This document shows positions 6,450 through 11,773 of a stretch of 11,773 nt of DNA, one piece after another. How positions within the stretch are numbered: the first letter of the stretch is position 1; every line of letters begins with the position of its first letter. Source of the DNA: Spirochaetales bacterium. Its GTDB lineage: Bacteria > Spirochaetota > Spirochaetia > DSM-27196 > SLAA01. The stretch covers positions 1 to 11,773 of the forward strand of contig SLBH01000377.1 in the NCBI GenBank assembly GCA_007126415.1, in the 5' to 3' direction. A program made the position numbers and the translations under genes. Under the pieces are notes generated by a model that was not told the DNA's origin, did no database searches, and saw nothing but the letters and a program-made list of their open reading frames with translations.

Positions 6450-9400
6450 TTACTCCCTCATTAGAACCTCACGTATCGCCTCCCATTCGGCACGGACCTC
6501 AGCCATGATACGTGGTAGGTCGCGCGGGTTGTGTTTCGCAGCCGTGCACAGCTGTTCAGCAAGAAGCACGAGCCGCTCCAGTCTGAGATGCCCCGCTACG
6601 CCTTTGATCGAGTGCGCGGTTTCACTCACTCGCTTGACGTCGCCGTCGGAAACCCCGTGCTCAAGCTGATCTATGATTTTGGGTAGATCCGTCAGCGCAG
6701 CGTCCACCATTTCCCTATATGCTGCGGGGTCGAAATCGACGGAACGCAGAAGCGCGTGTCTATCAAACATCGCAGGAGCGTCCTCCTCGAGCTCGGAACC
6801 GGAGGCAGCGTGCCGCGCAGACACCTCGGCGTCTTCTCTAACGAGCTCCGGCGACGGCATGTACCGTTCTAAGGCGGCGCGAAGCGCATCTCTATCAATA
6901 GGCTTGGTCACGACCTCGTCGATTCCCGCCTCAAGGCAGCGCTCGGGCTTCTCTTCCTGTACATCCCCAGTTAACGCGATGATCGCAACACGGAGAGACC
7001 GGCTGTCCTGCTGATGCTCTCGTATGCGGCGTGCTGCTTCAACGCCGTCGAGCTCAGGGAGGTGAACATCCATCAAGATCACGTCGAGCTCGTACTCGGT
7101 TGCGATCTCAACCGCTTGATTGCCGGTGTACGCTTCAAGGAGCCGGGCGCCGGGAAGCATCTCGCGCAGTATTGCTGTACTCAAGGTAACGTTCACGGTA
7201 TTGTCGTCCACTATGAGCACCGTCGGACCCTTGTCACTAGCCTCCGGGGACGCGCTCACCACGGTCGGCAGTTCCACCGCGTCACTGCTCGGATCACCGC
7301 TCGGCGGGCTCGGTGGGTTCGGCGGGCTCGGCGGCGCTATCTTCGCCCCGCCGCTACAGGCGGCTCGTATAGCGCTGTACAAGGCCGCGCTCCGTACCGG
7401 CTTCACGACCGTTGCGTACGCTCCCAACTCGTCGGCTTTCCGATTCACCTCCTCCTCGTAGAAGATCTCGTGGATGACTACTGCCGGTAGCTCGTCTGCC
7501 GCCCATCCAGACCGTTCGCGAACTTGAAACAACGTGTCGTGCCCACTCAGCTCCGGCATTCGGTAGTCGAGCACAAGAAGATCAAACGGCCCGGAGTCCT
7601 CCAGCTGTTTCAACGCCTCAGCTCCGGTCCGGCAGATACTGCAGTTGACTCCCCGGCGTTCGAGGAGCTCAGACACAATCTGCGCGCTCCGCTGGTTATC
7701 GTCCACCACAAGCGCGTGCCTGATGCCTAAAAGGTCCTGCTCGACACTTCGAGCCGCGTCTTCATAGACAACATCAAGCGCAAGTGAAAACACCGACCCC
7801 TTTCCCGGCTCGCTCGAAAGTTCGAGCGAAGACCCCATCTTCTCGGCAATGGTTTGAGAGATAATCAGGCCGAGTCCGGTACCGCCGAACTTGCGGGTGG
7901 TGGAGGCATCGGCTTGTGTGAAGGCTGCAAACAGCTTCTGCTGCCGGTCGGGGCTGATGCCCACCCCGGTATCGCGCACCGCGAGCTGCAAGCATCCGTC
8001 GCGTTCTCCGGCACGCGAGAACGCGACCTGTAGCTCCACCTCGCCGGACTCGGTGAACTTCACCGCGTTGCTTAAGAGGTTCACGAGGACCTGCTTCACT
8101 CGAAGCGGATCCAGCACTACAAACTCAGGTACCTCGGGGGCAACCTGCACGAGGAGCTCAATGCCCTTCTGCGCAGCCGCGTAGGTCACAATATTGCACG
8201 CCTCACTGATGAGCTTGGCAAGGTCCGTTTTCACCAGCTCGAGCTCAAACTTGCCGGCCTGGATTTTGGAGAAGTCGAGAATGTCGTTAACGATCTCGAG
8301 AAGCGTCCGCGCCGAGGTATGCGCGTGATCGGCGTACTCCATCTGCGTTGCATCCAGAGGCGTGCTCTTCAGCAACTCGGTGAAGCCGATTACCGCGTTC
8401 AAGGGGGTACGAATCTCGTGGCTCATGTTGGCAACAAACTGCGACTTAGCCCGATCGGCGGCCTCGGCCGCCTCCTTGGCTTGTACGAGGGCACGCTCAA
8501 AATCTACCTTCGCAAACGCCTCAACCAATACGTTGGAGATCACCTGGAGCATCACGATCTCGTGTTCGCTCCAGCGACGGTTACGTCGTACCGAGTCGAA
8601 CCCAAAGAACCCGATGACCCGGCCGTCTCGTCGCCTAACCGGCACGCACAACAGCGATTTAATCTCTTGGCGGCTATCCTCAGCGTACTCGGCGCTCGCT
8701 TCCGGGGGAAGCTCATCGACGTCCGGGATGTGAACGTACTCTTTGGTCATGATCTGCTCCTGCCACCACGGAAAAGACTCAACCGGAACGTTTTGCAGTG
8801 CATCACGTTGCCGGGAAATCCCCTCTGCACACCACTCGTGGGTGTTGTTCATCGTGGTGCCGTCCTCCGAGAACTGAAAAAGATACGCCCTGTCGGCGTT
8901 GGAAAAGGAGCACACCCGTTCAAGCGTCCAGAGGATGGTGTCGTCGAGGTTGCCACGCTCAACATGCAGAAACCTGGTGGAGATGTTCGCCACCAGCCGT
9001 TGGAACTCCACCTGATACTGCGTACGCTCGTCGTTTCTCTTCTCCTCGGTGATGTCGCGCACTAGCCCAACCATCCTGCGGGAACTGCCGGAGCCGGCTT
9101 CCATTTGCTTGCCGCCGGCCCAGATCCACCGAAGCGCACCGTCGGCTCGGTGGATCCTGCATTGAAAGCTCCAACTCTCGTTTCGCGCTACCGCGCGCTT
9201 GAACTGCCGGTCTACGGAGGCGCGGTCCTCGGGGTGAACGTGCTCGAGGAACATCTCGTAGGTCCACTCCGTCAGCGGTTCGGCGTAGCCAAAGATCTGA
9301 TCGTGGAGCGGAGAGCGTTGCGCCGTGTGATCGACGAGGTCGAGCTCCCACTCTCCCAGGCCGCTGATCTCGGTGGCAAACCGAAGTCGCTCGAGGCTAT

Positions 9401-9851
9401 CGCGGTAGAGCTCCTCGGCGCGCCTGTAGGCGCTTATATCTTTTATAGTGGCGAAGTATACGATCGGCTCACCATCCTGATCGCGCAATGCGCCGGCGGC
9501 CACCAGTACGGGAAACCGCTCCCCATTACTGCGACGGTAGACGAGTTCGTACTCTCCTTCGCCGTTCTCTAGTGTCTGTTGAAACGCGCTACGAATGGTG
9601 TCTACGTGCTCCGGCGCCCAGTAGGGGTACGGGGGCGTGGAGCCGAGCAGCTGTTCCTTCGAGTAGCCGGTCATCCGGCACAAAGCTGCGTTCACCTCAA
9701 CAAGCGTACCGTCGGGGTCGAAGCGGCTTATGCCGTCGGGTAGATTCGCAATGAGCTTGCGATGAACGCGATTATCGAACTCTAAGCGATCGCGTTCCCG
9801 GCAGTTCTCTTGTCCGGCCCTTCTCAGTGCCTCGGATGATTCGCATGTCAT
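6450..9851 (-). CDS. Soluble hybrid sensor histidine kinase PAS-PAS-GAF-HisKA-HATPase-REC-REC-Hpt, 1133 aa
   Basis: This is a multi-step phosphorelay kinase in one chain. In order: PAS with PAC (about 32-140), a PAS_3-type domain (155-270), GAF (282-445, with RAYLFQFSEDGTTMNNTHEW), a short coiled coil, HisKA with phospho-acceptor His478 in NMSHEIRTP, and HATPase with N-box NLLSNAVKF (591-599), DTGVGIS (627-633) and GGTGLGL (656-662). Then follow REC1 (711-830, Asp762, Lys817), a Pro/Ser linker (838-852), REC2 (876-998, Asp928, Thr961, Lys983) and Hpt with His1080 in AHSIKG. No membrane helix is seen, so it should sense a cytosolic signal. REC1 appears to have His794 instead of the usual Thr/Ser switch residue. 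The ATG at 9851 is preferred over GTG at 9899 because GAGAGGT (9857-9863) lies five bases before it. It follows the MCP gene after 108 bp. The final response regulator is not in the window. Confidence 0.93.
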   Translation of the reverse strand: MTCESSEALRRAGQENCRERDRLEFDNRVHRKLIANLPDGISRFDPDGTLVEVNAALCRMTGYSKEQLLGSTPPYPYWAPEHVDTIRSAFQQTLENGEGEYELVYRRSNGERFPVLVAAGALRDQDGEPIVYFATIKDISAYRRAEELYRDSLERLRFATEISGLGEWELDLVDHTAQRSPLHDQIFGYAEPLTEWTYEMFLEHVHPEDRASVDRQFKRAVARNESWSFQCRIHRADGALRWIWAGGKQMEAGSGSSRRMVGLVRDITEEKRNDERTQYQVEFQRLVANISTRFLHVERGNLDDTILWTLERVCSFSNADRAYLFQFSEDGTTMNNTHEWCAEGISRQRDALQNVPVESFPWWQEQIMTKEYVHIPDVDELPPEASAEYAEDSRQEIKSLLCVPVRRRDGRVIGFFGFDSVRRNRRWSEHEIVMLQVISNVLVEAFAKVDFERALVQAKEAAEAADRAKSQFVANMSHEIRTPLNAVIGFTELLKSTPLDATQMEYADHAHTSARTLLEIVNDILDFSKIQAGKFELELVKTDLAKLISEACNIVTYAAAQKGIELLVQVAPEVPEFVVLDPLRVKQVLVNLLSNAVKFTESGEVELQVAFSRAGERDGCLQLAVRDTGVGISPDRQQKLFAAFTQADASTTRKFGGTGLGLIISQTIAEKMGSSLELSSEPGKGSVFSLALDVVYEDAARSVEQDLLGIRHALVVDDNQRSAQIVSELLERRGVNCSICRTGAEALKQLEDSGPFDLLVLDYRMPELSGHDTLFQVRERSGWAADELPAVVIHEIFYEEEVNRKADELGAYATVVKPVRSAALYSAIRAACSGGAKIAPPSPPNPPSPPSGDPSSDAVELPTVVSASPEASDKGPTVLIVDDNTVNVTLSTAILREMLPGARLLEAYTGNQAVEIATEYELDVILMDVHLPELDGVEAARRIREHQQDSRSLRVAIIALTGDVQEEKPERCLEAGIDEVVTKPIDRDALRAALERYMPSPELVREDAEVSARHAASGSELEEDAPAMFDRHALLRSVDFDPAAYREMVDAALTDLPKIIDQLEHGVSDGDVKRVSETAHSIKGVAGHLRLERLVLLAEQLCTAAKHNPRDLPRIMAEVRAEWEAIREVLMRE
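7303..7338. repeat. 9-bp tandem repeat encoding the proline-rich linker between REC1 and REC2
   Basis: On the plus strand GGCGGGCTC, GGTGGGTTC, GGCGGGCTC and GGCGGCGCT follow one another in frame, about four copies of a 9-bp unit. On the coding strand they give the Pro-Pro-Ser/Asn linker APPSPPNPPSPP. The copy number is likely to vary between strains without breaking the frame. Confidence 0.6.
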
Positions 9852-9856
9852 TGTAG

Positions 9857-9863
9857 ACCTCTC
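9857..9863 (-). promoter_or_regulatory. Ribosome binding site that fixes the start of the hybrid kinase
   Basis: GAGAGGT lies five bases upstream of the ATG at 9851. The alternative GTG at 9899 has AAGG directly abutting the start codon, which is too close to act as a ribosome site. Confidence 0.65.
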
Positions 9864-9885
9864 GTGTAGCGTGCATTCGCTTAAG

Positions 9886-9918
9886 GGCGGCGGCGACACC
9901 TTTCCGCCGGCCGCCGCC
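9886..9918 (-). terminator. Strong GC-rich hairpin between MCP and hybrid kinase genes
   Basis: On the minus strand GGCGGCGGC (9910-9918) pairs perfectly with GCCGCCGCC (9886-9894) around a 15-base loop. It lies after the MCP stop and before the kinase ribosome site. The bases after it (CTTAAGCG) contain no T-run. It may reduce read-through, act as an attenuator or protect the MCP mRNA end. In this spacer (9852-9959) I see no convincing promoter hexamers. Confidence 0.4.
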
Positions 9919-9959
9919 GTACATCGTTCACGACCGTTGTGTACACCGTACCGCGAAGC

Positions 9960-11773
9960 TTAGAATTCCTCGAACTCCGCATCACCGAGGTCTTCTTCCG
10001 ACAGGGTAGCGGCCGCGCCGCGGTTCTTCTCAGCAACGACGATACCGGTCTCGGAAGAGCGGTTGTACGTCTCGCGGCCGCCCCCTTCACCGGGGCGCTG
10101 TGATATCGCGCGGACGTTTGAGCGTCGGTCGGCAAGCTGCCTGTTTCCGTTGCTGTCCCCGTTGCTGTTCGCATTGCCGGCCCCGTTGATCGAGAAGAAC
10201 GATACCGTTTGCTGCATCTGCTGCGACTGACTCGAAAGCTCCTCGGCCATCGAGGCCATCTCCTCCGACGCGGAGGCGTTCTGTTGGATAACCTGGTCGA
10301 GCTGTCCGAGCGCTTGATTGATCTGGTCGGCTCCCGAGTCCTGCTCAGCGCTCGAGGCGGTGATCTCCTGGACGAGCTCGGCGGTCTTTTGAATCTCCGG
10401 GACCATCTCGGATATGAGACTTCCGGCTCGTTCAGCGACCGCAACGCTGTTTTCGGAGAGCTCGGCGATCTCGGCGGCTGCCTTCTGGCTTCGCTCCGCG
10501 AGTTTGCGCACTTCTCCTGCCACAACGGCAAAGCCCTGCCCGTGCTCGCCGGCCCGTGCGGCTTCAATCGCGGCGTTGAGCGCAAGGAGATTGGTGTTGC
10601 GCGCGATCTCCTCGATAATCGAGATCTTCTCGGCGATCTCTTTCATCGCACCTACTGTTTCTTCAACCGCCTGCCCGCCTTCCTGCGCGCGCTCGGTTGA
10701 TTTTTGTGCAAGCTTGTCGGTCTGCTGCGCGTTGTCGGCGTTTTGCTTGATATTGGAGCCCATCTGCTCCATAGAGGACGACACTTCCTCGGCCGAGCTC
10801 GCCTGCTCGGTGGCGCCCTGCGAGAGCTGCTGCGCGGTGGAACTCATTTCTTCGCTTCCCGAAGCTACGTTCTCGGATGCGCTTTGAATGTCGCTTACTA
10901 CCCGCACCAGTTTGTCGCGCATCTCGCGCAGCGCGTCCGCGAGAACACCGATCTCGTCTTTGCGCTGTATATCTATGGTTGCGGTCATGTCTCCCTCGGC
11001 AAGCCGCTCGGCGAGCTCCACGCCCTCTGCCACCGGCTTGGTGATGCCGCGACTAAGGGCAACTCCGAGTGCAACCGCGAGGATGAACCCGGCGCCCATG
11101 CCGATCACGATCATCATGATCACGCCGGCGCTGCGCTCCTGCGCCTGCGAGGCGGTTGCAGCGGCGATATCCTCGTTCGAGGCCATCAGCTCTTCAAGGC
11201 GGTCGCTGACGTCGCGGGCGTTGTCACGGAGCGCTTCCATCACCAGGACGGCAGTCTCGGTGCGAAGCTCGGCGGCCTGTTCGGCGATCGCCACGGTTTC
11301 ATAAAGCGGATCTAACACCGCGTCTGCCGCCGGCACCACGGCAGTCCGGTACAGCTCCTCGGCCTGCTGCTGCGCTCCCTGCGCAAGCAGCTCGTTCACC
11401 TCGTGCACTGCGTCGCGAAACCCCGCATCTTCGGCGGCGATCTCTTCAAGCTCTTCGATGAGCGCGGTGTTGTCGGTTTCAAACCCCTCAATCCGGCGTC
11501 CAAGCCCGGTCTGGAGCGCGGTTTCGGCCTCGGCAACCGGCTCACCTGCCTGAATCGCCTCGAGTAAAATCGCCTGGATCTCGTAGTAGTCGCCGCGCGC
11601 CTCTTGCGCCATGCCGACAAGGGCCGCCGGGTCGAGCACCCCGAGCCGCGCGAACTCCTCGCTCAGCTCCAGCCACCGCTCATTGAGCACTCGCCACTCG
11701 GCAAGCTCGTCCTCCACCTGTGGCAAGAGCGCGCGTTCCTCGGCGGTAAGCGAGAGCTGCTCAAACGCCTCCC
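9960..11773 (-). CDS. Methyl-accepting chemotaxis protein, N-terminus outside window
   Basis: This is a chemoreceptor of which 603 residues are visible; the frame is open through the window end, so the start and first membrane helix lie beyond 11773. Visible residues 1-215 are an all-helical, acidic periplasmic sensor region. Its length would fit a helical bimodular (HBM) or extended four-helix domain. TM2 is at about 216-239 (GVIMMIVIGMGAGFILAVALGVAL). HAMP follows (SRGITKPVAEGVELAERLAEGD to ADALREM). The cytoplasmic coiled coil has a standard kinase-contact tip, EIARNTNLLALNAAIEAARA, followed by GEHGQGFAVVAGEVRKLAERS. After the core comes a Gly/Asn/Ser linker (NANSNGDSNGN) and a C-terminal tail ending DAEFEEF, which may tether methylation enzymes as NWETF does in enteric receptors. 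The ligand is unknown. It probably heads a unit with the hybrid kinase. Confidence 0.93.
   Translation of the reverse strand, partial: EAFEQLSLTAEERALLPQVEDELAEWRVLNERWLELSEEFARLGVLDPAALVGMAQEARGDYYEIQAILLEAIQAGEPVAEAETALQTGLGRRIEGFETDNTALIEELEEIAAEDAGFRDAVHEVNELLAQGAQQQAEELYRTAVVPAADAVLDPLYETVAIAEQAAELRTETAVLVMEALRDNARDVSDRLEELMASNEDIAAATASQAQERSAGVIMMIVIGMGAGFILAVALGVALSRGITKPVAEGVELAERLAEGDMTATIDIQRKDEIGVLADALREMRDKLVRVVSDIQSASENVASGSEEMSSTAQQLSQGATEQASSAEEVSSSMEQMGSNIKQNADNAQQTDKLAQKSTERAQEGGQAVEETVGAMKEIAEKISIIEEIARNTNLLALNAAIEAARAGEHGQGFAVVAGEVRKLAERSQKAAAEIAELSENSVAVAERAGSLISEMVPEIQKTAELVQEITASSAEQDSGADQINQALGQLDQVIQQNASASEEMASMAEELSSQSQQMQQTVSFFSINGAGNANSNGDSNGNRQLADRRSNVRAISQRPGEGGGRETYNRSSETGIVVAEKNRGAAATLSEEDLGDAEFEEF

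Noticed and set aside
7303..7338. CRISPR-like or regulatory repeat reading of the short tandem repeat
   Set aside because: The units are contiguous, only 9 bp long and in frame inside a coding linker, so a coding repeat explains them.
8319..9065. Plus-strand open frame of 248 codons opposite the hybrid kinase
   Set aside because: It covers the GAF and HisKA region in antisense, shows no recognisable motif, and is a shadow of high GC third positions.
9852..9899. GTG at 9899 as start of the hybrid kinase
   Set aside because: It would place the strong hairpin partly in the coding region, and its purine run abuts the start codon, whereas the ATG at 9851 has a well-spaced GAGAGGT.
11724..11726. 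TTG at 11724-11726 as the start of the MCP
   Set aside because: The frame continues open with sensible helical sequence to the window end, and the receptor would lack its first membrane helix.

Overview
This window is a compact, gene-dense, visibly GC-rich chromosomal segment with seven recognisable genes, two of them cut by the window edges. No gene-free gap exceeds about 115 bases. I see no tRNA, rRNA, CRISPR array, insertion sequence or phage gene. The organism is a motile, chemotactic bacterium that makes a periplasmic adaptor-type exporter, so probably one with two membranes. The MCP tail ending in an acidic EFEEF motif, the style of the small ArsC-fold protein and the PAS-PAS-GAF hybrid kinase are reminiscent of free-living spirochaetes. 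That placement is an inference with low-to-moderate confidence.

Left part, minus strand (1-3577): an operon for a MacB/DevCA-like tripartite exporter. It reads ATPase (2858-3577), FtsX-type permease (490-2853), then an HlyD-type adaptor (1-490, cut by the window start). The genes are separated by 4 nt or overlap by 1 nt. A 20-bp palindrome overlaps a -10-like TATACT just upstream of the ATPase and looks like a repressor operator.

Middle part (3682-6401): a small ArsC/Spx-fold protein without any cysteine and a PaaI-type hotdog thioesterase lie on the minus strand. Divergent from them is an ABC-class ATPase of the poorly understood MRB1590/COG3044 type on the plus strand. The thioesterase and this ATPase diverge from a 115-bp spacer. 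In both directions a -10-like box lies exactly six bases before the ATG and no Shine-Dalgarno sequence is visible, which suggests leaderless transcripts.

Right part, minus strand (6450-11773): a methyl-accepting chemotaxis protein, cut at its N-terminus by the window end, precedes a large soluble hybrid histidine kinase (PAS-PAS-GAF-HisKA-HATPase-REC-REC-Hpt). A strong GC-rich hairpin sits in the 108-bp gap between them. Both are signalling proteins and may be co-transcribed, but no dedicated response regulator is visible.

Overall this looks like ordinary housekeeping and signalling DNA. I do not see a clear new defence or mobile system. The more interesting points are the leaderless divergent promoters, the cysteine-free ArsC-like protein, the uncharacterised RNA-linked ATPase and the exporter operator.
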